Source of the DNA: Turbatrix aceti
Lineage: Eukaryota > Nematoda > Chromadorea > Rhabditida > Panagrolaimidae
Assembly (NCBI GenBank): GCA_963969345.1
Contig: OZ017769.1
Location: 7,257,725-7,321,724 of the forward strand
Direction: 5' to 3'
DNA: 64,000 nucleotides
Shown here: positions 32,857-43,000 of the stretch, piece by piece
Numbering within the stretch: the stretch's first letter is position 1
How the letters are laid out: every line of letters begins with the position of its first letter
Position numbers and translations under genes: made by a program
Notes under the pieces: model-generated
What the model saw: the letters and a program-made list of their open reading frames with translations, nothing else
The model's database searches: none
Told to the model about the DNA's origin: nothing

Positions 32857-35606
32857 ATGGCCGAAACCCCCTCAACAGCCTCACTCGAGTCGTCGTTGTC
32901 GTCTGCGGGTGCGCAGAAGCAGCCACCTGAGCGACAACAATGGAACAGCAGCTTCCAGTTTCTCATGGCATGCACGAGCTACGCCGTCGGACTCGGAAAC
33001 ATCTGGCGCTTTCCCATGCTGGCGTACGAGAACGGCGGAGGCGCATTTCTCATACCGTATCTTATTGTATCTTTCGTTGTGGGATTCCCGCTGCTCTATC
33101 TGGAGTTGTCCCTCGGACAGTACGCCCGGTCGGGGCCTGCTGTGCTCCACGGACGCATTAGGCCACTTTTCCAGGGCCTAGGATGGGTTCGTTGAGCTGT
33201 TTATTGTTTATTGTTATGAGGGTTATTTTTTTTTACAGGCAATGGTGGTGATGGCTCTCTTAGTATCCATCTACTACAACGTGATCGTAGCCTGGTCCAT
33301 TCTGTACCTGTTTATCCTCTGCACCGGCCGGTCCTACTGGTGGTCGTCGTGCAGGCAGGACTTCAACACGGCGTGTAAGTAAAGTATTATACTTGATCCC
33401 CTGTTGACACGTGCTATCCGGCACGTGTCGCATATTGTCGGTAGGATTAGTCCCGCAGCAGAAATTACGCGTCACGTGTAAACCAGAATCACGCAAAGCC
33501 CTTTGCAGACTGTTACACGCAGCGCGAGGACGACAGATGCACGCAGGAACTCAACGCGACGTCCTTCTTCTTCAATGGCACCTGTTATAAATCTGCGCAC
33601 AGTGATTATGTTTTGCACGAAAGAAGCCGTCTTTTCACGGCACACGGCGCCGTCGCACCTGCTGAAGAGTTTTTTGAGTAGGCAATTGCAGTTGGATTTG
33701 TAAATTCAAATTATATTACCGATTCTTAGGAATTTTGTCCTGCAACGATCGCCGTCGATGGAGGAGCTCGGAGGCATGAACTGGCCTATCGTAATCTGCT
33801 ATGCGATTGCCTGGACGATAACGGCGATCACGTTGCGCAAGGGAGTCAAATTGGTCGGAAAACTTGCGTATTTCACGTGCACGGTGCCGTACATTATTAT
33901 TGCGATCCTGTTCGTGCGCAGCGTCACCCTGGACGGCGCGATCACTGGGATAAACTACTTTTTGTTGGCTCCTGATATGAGCTACGTCTTCAAAGGAACG
34001 GTAAGAGCTTGGTCAGCAGGGATGGGTGAACGAACATTCGTGTTTGTTCACGAACAGATAAAACGAACAAAACGAGCCAAATTTTGGGAGAACGCTGCTT
34101 TTTTTATGAAAAAACTACAAAAAAATTGCTCATTTTTTGAAGAAACGTGGAAAAACTCAGATTACGCATTTTTGCCTGAATGACCAAAAATTGGCCCAAA
34201 TTACAAAAAAACGTTCGAAATTCGTTCGTGTAAGTTCGCGAACAAGGACAAAGTTTTTTCACATTCTTTTGTCTTTGTTTACCAAATTTGATCGTTCTTG
34301 AACAAAAAATTGAGCGTTTACCCCACTTTTTTCAGACCCTGCGCAACGCCGCCTCCCACATCTGCTACAGCTTGTCAGTCGGCTTTGGCGGCATCCTGAG
34401 CATGGCATCGTACAACCCGCCCGAGCACCGGCCCTTCAAGACAGCCGCGGCCCTGACCATCGCGGACGGCGTGATGAGCGCGTTCGGCGGTCTTTCCGTG
34501 TTCTCGGTTCTGGGATTCATGTCGAAGCAGCTCAACCTCCCGATCGACCAGGTGATCCAATCAGGCACGGGACTTGCCTTCGTCGCCTATCCGGAGGCGA
34601 TGAGTCGACTGCCGCTGCCGTGGCTGTGGTCATTCCTCTTCTTCATCATGATCTGGATCCTCGGCGTCTCGACGCAGTTCGGCTTCGCGGAGAGCATCTG
34701 CACGGCGATTTACGATCAGTTTCCATCGACGCAGAAGCATCGATCCCGGATTGTCTACGCCGTGTGCGGGGCGCTCTTTTGCTGCGGCCTAATCATGTGC
34801 ACGCGGGCAGGAATCTACTTTTTCGCCGTCTTCAACGACTACACCGCGTCCTTCGCACTCATGGTCGTGCTCTTCCTCGAAGTCGTCCTTGTGGGATACG
34901 TCTACGGCGTGCACCACTACTTTGACGACCTGCGCACGATGTTTGGAACCCCGGTGACCTGGCTGGGACGCGCGTTTGGTCCCACGGGATGGTATATCAG
35001 GGGAATCTGGCTGGTGGTCATTCCCTCGGTCTGCGCGGTCATGTGCGTGCTCAGTGTTGTGACGCAGATTGAGCTCAATCTCACGTACGGCAAGGGAACC
35101 CGGGTTTATACATTCCCGAATTGGAGCATCACTTTTGGCTGGTGTCTGAGTTTAACGCCGCTCATCTTTTTGCCTATTTTTGTCATCTACAACCTTCGCA
35201 AGTTCCACAAAAAGGGATTGGTGAGTTTCAGATAGGGTTTTAAAAAAATTGGCACCGAGCACGTAAAATACCCCAAAATAAGTTCAAATAGGCAAAAACA
35301 ACGTAAAATACGAAAAATTAGTTCAAAATGAGTGTTACATATTTTTCGTTCTAAGACAAATTTATTATACAAACGTAACATTTTTTGATGAATTGTTGAA
35401 TCTTACATTAGTTTCAAATGTTCAATTTCGCTCATAATTATTTCTATTTTGTGATTTAGACATGGCACGAGCTCTTCCGTCTTCAACCCAAATGGCCGTC
35501 GTACGAGCGGCACATCGCAGAGGGCACCGGCGGCGTTCGGACCTTCGCGTCATCCCAGGTGCACGCGTCCAGCATGAAAGACGTGGCCTCTTCCAAACCG
35601 GTTTAA
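32857..35606 (+). CDS. SLC6 family Na+/Cl--dependent transporter, amino-acid-type
   Basis: Six exons (32857-33186, 33239-33374, 33509-33677, 33730-34000, 34336-35220, 35460-35606) encode 645 aa, normal for the family, with the expected twelve membrane segments. TM1 has CTSYAVGLGNIWRFP, the Na+/substrate-binding unwound helix. The position occupied by Asp in monoamine carriers is Gly here, pointing to an amino-acid or GABA-like substrate rather than dopamine/serotonin. Other family blocks are ENGGGAFLIPY, LELSLGQYARSG, VSIYYNVIVAW, GINYFLLAPDMS, ASHICYSLSVGFGG, GTGLAFVAYPEA and STQFGFAES. Extracellular loop 2 is short and Cys-rich with two N-glycosylation sequons (NATS, NGTC). Cytosolic tail is 49 residues in its own exon. 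Which SLC6 subfamily cannot be decided by eye. Intron 2 has an E-box cluster, intron 4 a family G repeat. AATAAA at 35616-35621. Confidence 0.95.
33406..33478. promoter_or_regulatory. Triple CACGTG E-box element in SLC6 intron 2
   Basis: A perfect inverted repeat GACACGTGC-TATCCG-GCACGTGTC (33406-33429) holds two CACGTG E-boxes 14 bp apart, and a third lies at 33473-33478. The intron is only 134 nt. CACGTG is the canonical site for bHLH-zip factors (MYC/MAX, USF, MITF/TFE, MLX). The regulatory role is inferred. Confidence 0.5.
34018..34325 (+). repeat. Intronic MITE-like repeat, family G, copy C
   Basis: It fills most of SLC6 intron 4. It begins AGGGATGGGTGAACG and ends GCGTTTACCCC, which reverse-complements to GGGGTAAACGC, so the ends are inverted. 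Interior blocks match copy A in CIR1 intron 2, read on the minus strand (GAACAGATAAAACGAACAAA, TTTGCCTGAATGA, GTTCGCGAAC). Confidence 0.65.
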
Positions 35607-35988
35607 CTAAGTTTAAATAAATCATTACCCGTTCAAAAAACCCCCGCAATTAGAAGACACACAAACAAGATCAAAATACACTGACATTTATTAACCTGAA
35701 TCTGTGGCAGAGTGCAAAAAAAACTTGGAACGATGCGAAAAAAGGCGGTAAGGTAAGAGGAGCGCGGTGAGAGTGATGTGGCAAGATAAATACGAATTGA
35801 GGGGGTTGTTTGTCCCTTGCATGGCAGGCGACGACAGTAGTGTGAGTGATTGCGGCAGGCAGCGGGATGAGCCGTATCCGGCGGCAAAGGTGGTGACGCG
35901 CGATGCGGCGAAATCGGGAAGAAAATGATGATGAAGAGAGTCCTATTCTATCGGTGTGCACTGATACGAGACACGCCCGTTGGTTGGT

Positions 35989-38953
35989 CTAGACCATGGT
36001 CACCAGGAGTTGCTGCTTGCTCGGCGTCGACGACGAAGATGATTTGCCCTGTCGCGGCGTCGTGGACGCACTCGACGGCGGCCGAGGGTGTTTTGTGAGG
36101 CGTTTGAGCGTCGCCGCGGACAGCAGACCAATTTTAATGCTTTGGGCTTCGGTGCCGTCGAGGGACGACCTCGGAGTGGAAGTGCGTGGGCCAGGCGGTC
36201 TTTTGGGGAGTCGAGAGGCAGAATGACCGCTGAAAAATTCAAAATAAGTTTCAATCCCAAAAGTTATTTTAATTTTAAGTTAAACTCACTTTTTAGAACC
36301 AAAAGACAAACTGCTGCAATCAATGACCATCTTTTCAGCGGTGAGCTCCATGCTCACGTCTTCCGGCACGGCAGTCAGGTCCTCAAGAGCCACAATATCG
36401 ACCGACGTGCAGCAATAGCTGTCATCAGACAACTCGCCCTCGTCGTTCTCACCTCCCGTGCCATTGGCAGTGCTCGCAACGACCGCGCAAAGCCTGGAAG
36501 CGTCACGAACTTTTTCAAGCGTAGTTGGACTCTGCAGCAGAGACGAGGCTTCCATGAGGTGACGATGGGGAGTCATCGTCGACGCCATCGTCATCGTCAT
36601 CGTCGGATGATGGTAGTGAGCTGTTGTTGTCCTCGACGGAGCCGGAACTGGCGAGAGAGGGCGATGGCACGGGTCCGTCACCGTCGAGGCTGTCGCGTTT
36701 TTTGATCCACCGCTGGACGTTGTGCTGCTGCCACCGGAGGACTGCGAGGTCGTTGGATGGGCGATGGCTTCGTCCATGACGCTAGAGTCGTCAAAGTCGA
36801 TATCGGATGCACAATCTGGGGAAACCGGCAGTTTTCCTTCGTTGGGGGCCGAGATGGGAGATGGTCTGCCGACGACCATCCGAGGGGTGGCGTTGGCGGA
36901 TTTCGGGAGCGCGAGTTGAATTGCACGGTTGAGCGCGTCTTCTCCGCTGTTGCAGGCCTTGTGGGCCCCAAAGACGCCGTAGTAGTCGTCGTCTCCGTCG
37001 CCGCCGTCGTCTTCGTGCTCAAAATTGTCGACACCAAAATGCCGCCTCACCTGTCGAGCTGCAAATTCGGTGGGAGAGTCCGGGATTTCTGATTCTGAGA
37101 GCGGAGAGAGCTGGACGCTGTTCGAAGCGTCCGTATTGACATTTGACTGCCAGGAAGTGTCTGTGGGCATGTCATTCGTCAGTGACTGCATAGATCCGCT
37201 TCGGGTCCCCAAAAGTGATTCCGGGATCCCCAATCCCGCTTCCATGGTCACAGATTCCAGGAAACACGAGACAGGAGGCGCCGCCTGGGGCGGGTGTCGG
37301 GTCGGAGTCGGCAGAGCCTGCGCAGATTCATCAAAAACCTTCATGGATCGCGGCAGACTGTCGTACTGGGGCTGAGTCTGTCTTGGCGTGCCCATAAATC
37401 CGCCACCCATGACATGACGCAGGGGCATGAGCGTGTTCGACGCTCCAGGATAGTAGTAAGTCGATCCATGCATCTGTTTCGGCGTCGCAGCAGCGTAGAA
37501 AACTCGGGAAGCGTGAAGGTTGCCGAGAAGCTGTTTCACAAATCCGCGGATGTCTTCTCGCTTGGATTCCCGCAGCGTTTCAAGTACCGTCATGGCCTGT
37601 CCGTTGCGAAGAAGTTTGGATTGCGTGTACTCGTCTGCTTCAGATAATTGTGAAAGTGCGGAGAGTGCATTCGCGACGATTGTGAAGGAACCGGAGTTTA
37701 GGAGGGACACGAGCTGCCTGATCATCTTATGGCCATGCAGGTGGTGCAATAGTTGGGAGTCACGTATCACATATCCTAAAAAAACACAATAACCAACCGT
37801 CTTACAAAAAAATCAAAAAAACTCACCGCAAGCGTACTTCAAAATACCAGACGCATTTTCCACCATTACCGTATTAGCCGGTTCGCAGTTCAAAAGCGAC
37901 AAAACAAGAGGCAAAAAGTGAGGAGCAACAGACATTGCCTTTTTGTTATCCATCGAATGCGATCCGAGATTCCAGAGAGCGGAGAGCGTCGTCAGGAGAC
38001 ATTTGCTGTCCTTTCTTTCATGTGCCGCCACAGCCGCATTCGCCAGAGCCGGAACAATCGTTGTGAGATTCGGCGGATCTGTCGTCCAGCTCAGGTTTCG
38101 AACAAGAGCAGCGTAAAACGTCGTAAGACCGGTATTGTCGGTGATTAGCTGCCTCACGTGATCCAGAAAAGCGGGATACGCGCAGAGGAGTCGCTTGCCG
38201 TGGGCGTTGCCATAGACAAGGTTGGTGAGAAGGTTGGCGATGAACTTTCGAATGTTCAGAGCCTCGGAATGGAGGTCGATGGACGGGTTGAGGCCGAAGA
38301 CGCTGACCTCGGCGATGAGGAGTTCGGCGACGGCTTCCGTCAGCCCGAAGTAAACTTCCATTTTCCGCTTCTCTTCGTTGTAGGACGCGCGCAGGAGCTC
38401 ATCGAGGGTGGATTTGACCTCGCTGACGTAACCTGTGTAATTGTCTGGGGTCAACTTGGCCAATGAGCACCTGAACTGCCGGAGGACGAAGACGCAGCGG
38501 TACACGTTGCACGCCAGGGGTAGGATGTGCATGTAGAACTCGTGTCTGAAATTTTATCGGTGAAAAAGCTTTTTTATTTTTAGGGCAAATTTTTTTATTT
38601 TTAGGCTAAAATTTTTATTTTTATTATTTTTAGGTCAAATTTTTTTATTTTTAGGCCAAAATTTTATTTCTTTTTATTTTAGGCCCAATTTTATTTTTAT
38701 TTTTCTTGTCAACGAACCTGACATGCGAGGTTTCAGCATTGAGCACCTCTTTCATCTGATTCTGGAGTTCATCCAGGCGCGTGAAGTCCCCGAGACGAGG
38801 CGATACATCCCGGGTCTTGGAGAGGTGCAGCTGAGAAATGCACCGGGCAATAAAGTCCTCGAGGGCCTCACCGACACGGAACATGGCAGGATCGTCGGGG
38901 TGACTGCTACCCGGGCCGTGATGGGCCTTTTTGGTCGACGACGTCGAAGACAT
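35989..38953 (-). CDS. APC: Adenomatous polyposis coli (APC) homologue, very short form
   Basis: Four coding exons on the minus strand (38953-38718, 38545-37827, 37775-36290, 36229-35989) encode 893 aa, against 2843 in human APC. After a short N-terminus comes the armadillo array (about residues 85-420). Diagnostic blocks are LVRNLSWTTDP (human LRNLSWRAD), LSALWNLGSHSMDNKKA (human LSALWNLSAHCTENKA) and ENASGILKYA. The rest is Ser/Pro-rich and presumably disordered. The protein ends LLVTMV, matching human YLVTSV, a class I PDZ ligand that in human APC binds DLG/scribble. From the family, APC scaffolds the beta-catenin destruction complex and binds microtubules. I could not confidently find 20-aa beta-catenin repeats or SAMP axin-binding repeats. 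An acceptor (TTTTCAG, 39019-39021) 65 nt upstream of the ATG marks the leader exon. AATAAA on minus at 35687-35692. Convergent with the SLC6 gene. Confidence 0.9.
38556..38706 (-). repeat. Tandem repeat of acceptor-like units in APC intron 1
   Basis: The plus strand shows about five diverged copies of a roughly 30-bp unit TTTTTATTTTTAGG(C/T)(C/A)AAA. The repeats make up most of the 172-nt intron between APC exons 1 and 2. On the plus strand each copy resembles a 3' splice site; on the transcribed minus strand it is an A-rich unit. Confidence 0.65.
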
Positions 38954-39173
38954 AGGACAAAAATAAAAACGAAAGAAAGGTACACCAAGTTGCTGCCAAA
39001 TATAATCAACTCGTTTTGCTGAAAACAAAGCAGGAGTAATGAGGAGCAAGGAATGGAGCGGTTGAGATGATGGACAATTGCGGAAAGCAATGACACGAAG
39101 CACGAAGCACGTCGCCACTGCATGCGCCTTTGCCTCAATGGACGAAAAAGAGCGCGCGCGCGCGTCGAATGAA

Positions 39174-40034
39174 TCGTGTTCAAAAAAAGGCCCTGAAGCC
39201 AGTAATAGAGTTTTTTGCTTACGGTCACTTGGGTAGGCTTAGGCATTTCCCAAAGATTGTTTTAAGCCATCGGCGGTCATTGTCGGATTTTTTTGTGCAA
39301 TGTTACAGACATTGGAAGAACATGAAATTTCCTGAGACTGTAACTCACCAGAACATCTGTGAATTTTTGAAAATCGAACGTAACTTTTTTCATTACGTCT
39401 ATAAGAAGCAAATTACGTGAGATGTGCCGTAGCATTATAGTAGTATGCGAGATCGAACCCAAAATAGAATACGTGCTTCATAATGCGCACGCGCCTATTG
39501 TCGTATATGAAAAAAACGTTCATTATTGCGTTCCTTCTGCTGGTACTTGCATATCAGAAAGCAAAATGAATATAAAAAATGAAAAAGAACCAAAGAAATC
39601 AGATGGATAAGAAAAGATACACTCTCTTAGATTCCGACTTTTGGCTAAAATTCATTCGCTGCAGGAACATCGAATAGAGCTTTTTTTCTGCTTTTCTTCA
39701 AAATTCTCCCTTGTTGTTCACCGCGCGTGCGCATTTTTTATCATTTTGCGTTCGATCTCGCATACTACTATAATGCTACGGCACATCTCACGTAATTTGC
39801 TTCTTATAGACGTAATGAAAAAAGTTACGTTCGATTTTCAAAAATTCACAGATGTTCTGGTGAGTTACAGTCTCAGGAAATTTCATGTTCTTCCAATGTC
39901 TGTAACATTGCACAAAAAAATCCGACAATGACCGCCGATGGCTTATAACAATCTCTGGGACATGCCTAAGCCTACCCAAGTGACCGTAAGCAAAAAACTC
40001 TATTACTGGCTTCAGGGCCTTTTTTTGAACACGA
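39174..40034. repeat. Long inverted repeat (285-bp arms, 291-bp spacer), foldback-type element
   Basis: 39174-39458 is the reverse complement of 39750-40034 with only about three mismatches seen (around 39246-39270 versus the mirror positions), roughly 99% identity. The spacer is 39459-39749. Outside the arms, both flanks have CG-dinucleotide runs (GCGCGCGCGCG at about 39152-39164, CGCGCGCGC at about 40052-40060) that partly continue the symmetry. No transposase domain is recognisable in arms or spacer. It lies about 220 bp upstream of the APC start codon. Either a non-autonomous foldback element or a source of hairpin double-stranded RNA. Confidence 0.85.
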
Positions 40035-43000
40035 CACCTTCAAAAAAATGCACGCGCGCGCTCGATTGAGCAGAAATAAGGCGAAAGCGCATGCAGTGCG
40101 TCGCGACGACGGTAGGAAGAAAAAAATGGGAGAAGGGGTGGGATCACGCAAAAAGCAAGCAATACAGGGTGCCAGGGCAAAATAAAAGTCATCGGCTGCC
40201 GGATTGAGTATGTGCCATCGTTTTTCGGCAAAAGAAGCAAGCGGCAGCCGAACCTGCGGGGCGCGCAGGGATCAAAGTAGAAAGGCGGATGCCGCGCGCG
40301 ATTCTTTCAACTTACACGGCCATCAAATGTTGCAAAAGGAACGGGAAAAAATCGAATTTAAGATGAAACCACGGACAAAACACTATTTTTGCATTAAAAA
40401 AGCCAAAAATTCAAAAATAAAGAAAAAAATAAATTAATAAAAAAAATTGAAAAAAACCAGTTTGAAGCCCCTACAAAAAATGATTTGTATCGTAACTGGT
40501 CACCTGGGATGGGGAGGAGCAGTTTGCATGATGGAAACGACTTCTCCCGGTAGTCGAACGCGTTCCGTGCATAAAAACAAGCCATAAAAATATGTACTAC
40601 TTCCCATTTGACTCTCTCTTTCCTTTTTTTTAAGCAAGAACTGCAGCGCAACAGTCGGCTCACAAAGTGCACCGAAGTCATTATCCGTCAACTCAACACC
40701 GACAATGTCGTCGTAGTCGTCGTCGTCGGCGGCGGCGTCCTTCCCGGGCAGGTAAAAAACCCGCGGGTCGCGGCAAGCTGCAAGAGAAGGAAAGAAACCC
40801 CAGCGTTCGAAATGGAAGCATCTGGCTTCGTACTCGTGCTCGAACAACTCATAAAACTGGCATTTTCAAATTTTGTACGAAGGAGGGATGCATTCCGTAG
40901 CCATAACAAGGTGTCTCGGAAACGACGGACAAGGTCAGAGAAAATATAGAAGGGATTTCCGGTCCGAAAAAAGCCCTGGGATAAACAGATGAAGGTGATT
41001 TGATTTCTTGAGACAACTTCAATTTCTCGCAGCTGACCAACAATCGTTCCGAGAGCCAAGAGCGTGCGTGCTGATGACTGACTGCGATATAGGGCCAGTC
41101 TCGGGCACAACAACGACGACGCGAGCCAGCGCGATCGATACGCCCCCGGCCCGCAGCAGCGGCACGACTTTTTCTGCTTGTCGCAGACATCATAGCCAAG
41201 GCGCTCTCGAGCTGCCGGGTGCGCTAATGCGGCGGCCGCTGCGGTCGGCGATGGATGGATGGATGGGTAACCGGAGAGCCAGCAGCAGGATGTCCTCTTT
41301 TGCTGTTGGTCAACTTTATCCTGCAAATGAACACAAGTATTTATGGCGCGGGCGCGTGAGGGCTCGGGAATTTATATTAATTTTTGCGCGGGTGTTTTTT
41401 TTTTGAAAAAAATTTTTTTTTGCCAAAACAATATTCAGTCGCCAGTTTTGGCATTTTTTGACCCTGCGCAAAGAATTATTTTTAAAGTTGAAATTTTTGG
41501 CCTGGAATGCAAAAAAATAGGAAAGAAAGCTCGATGGCACTAAAAAAATCAGATCCGACTGACTAGCAGTCTCGAAGATGACGTGCTTGGTAACGGTAAC
41601 GGTTTCGAGAGTGGTGACCTCATCAGGATCTCGACTCGCCCACCAGTGTCCTCGCAAGCACTTACCCACGATCGAGTGTCGTTCTCCAAGTCTTACGCAA
41701 AGTGCCGATCGCGATGTGAAACAGTTATTTTTCCCTGGCGCTCTTCTCGACACCTTGTGCGTGCCGAGTGATACTCATGTCCCGGACAATTAAATATAAA
41801 CAATTTTGAATATCGTCGGGATCGAATATCAATTACCTAATTATCCAAATTTGGCAACGAGGTCACCAAAACCGTCCGAAACCAGAAAATGAGTAAACGG
41901 ACTCGAGCGAAAGAAATACGAAATACGATAAAAAGCGAAAAACGCCTTGTTTTTACTGCCTGGGCGTTCGTTCTCCGATCACTTGGAGCACAAACGAAAT
42001 TACAAGTCGTAAATCGAGCGCAATCACACTTATTAGGCGAGTCATTGAAAAGCGCGACGACTTGTTTGACACCAGACTGCAATTTAGTGATTTACAGCCC
42101 CGCTATTATCCCTGCCGGGCCCGGCTGTAAAAAAGACAGCGATCAGAAGGGCAGGAGAGGCCATCTTCACGCGAATTGGGCACCATAAATCGTTCCTCCC
42201 TCCTTCGCAAATCGCGCAGAACACACACGGTCTTTGGGGGGAAGACGACGGTGGTTGTGGTTATAGTTGTGGTTAATTTACTCCCGAGTGGGTCGTAAAG
42301 GCCCCCGGAGAACAAGCCACGATTCGCTAATTGTCCACTTTTGGCGTTGTAGGCGATCGCGATCGGGTTGGCGACGACGGCATGCATGCGCGGAGCGGAG
42401 TCGGACAGGACAGGCTGGTCCAAATGCCATGCTGGCTGGCTGGCATGATGATGGCAAAAAGATGGGGAGGGGGGATGAAAAAAGTATGTATGAGCATCAT
42501 TTTTTTGCGCCGAGCGAAAAAACAACAACAAAAAATACAAGTGGACTAAGAATGGCATTTCCGTTGAGTGAATGGCACCTTGCCACCGCCAAAATATAAC
42601 AGAAAAAAATCATGCAGCTTGACTTGGCGAGTTCCAGGGTGGGAGCGGAACTCGCCTTGACCTTTCGCGTCGAGGATGAGCTGCCTTGAGTGAGTGCGTA
42701 CTGCGAACCACTTTGGATAGGCATTATCAACCGGTGCTAATATAGCTTTAGTCCCCGATCAACGACCGCGCCGAGTGCCAAGTGATGAAACCTAGCAATC
42801 ATGATGACCGAGGAAGTGCAGTAAACACGGCACCATTGCACAACCACACCAGATCATCGCCTGGTGTGCCGTAGACGAAGCCCTACATGGATAGATACCG
42901 TAGCGAGTATTGCTGCGAGTGCGCATCTCCCGCCCCGACAAGATCGTATTTCAGACGATTACGAGGTCCTTGCCCCCCACGCTCTCCTAAGACGACGAGA

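Noticed and set aside
39641..39931. Open frames inside the inverted-repeat arms (same peptide on both arms)
   Set aside because: The identity simply reflects the repeat. The peptides are short and match no transposase or viral protein known to me.
40688..41326. 212-codon minus-strand open frame in the gene-poor interval
   Set aside because: Cys/Ser/Arg-rich composition with no domain; the overlapping plus-strand frames are equally long. No splice context or signal supports it.
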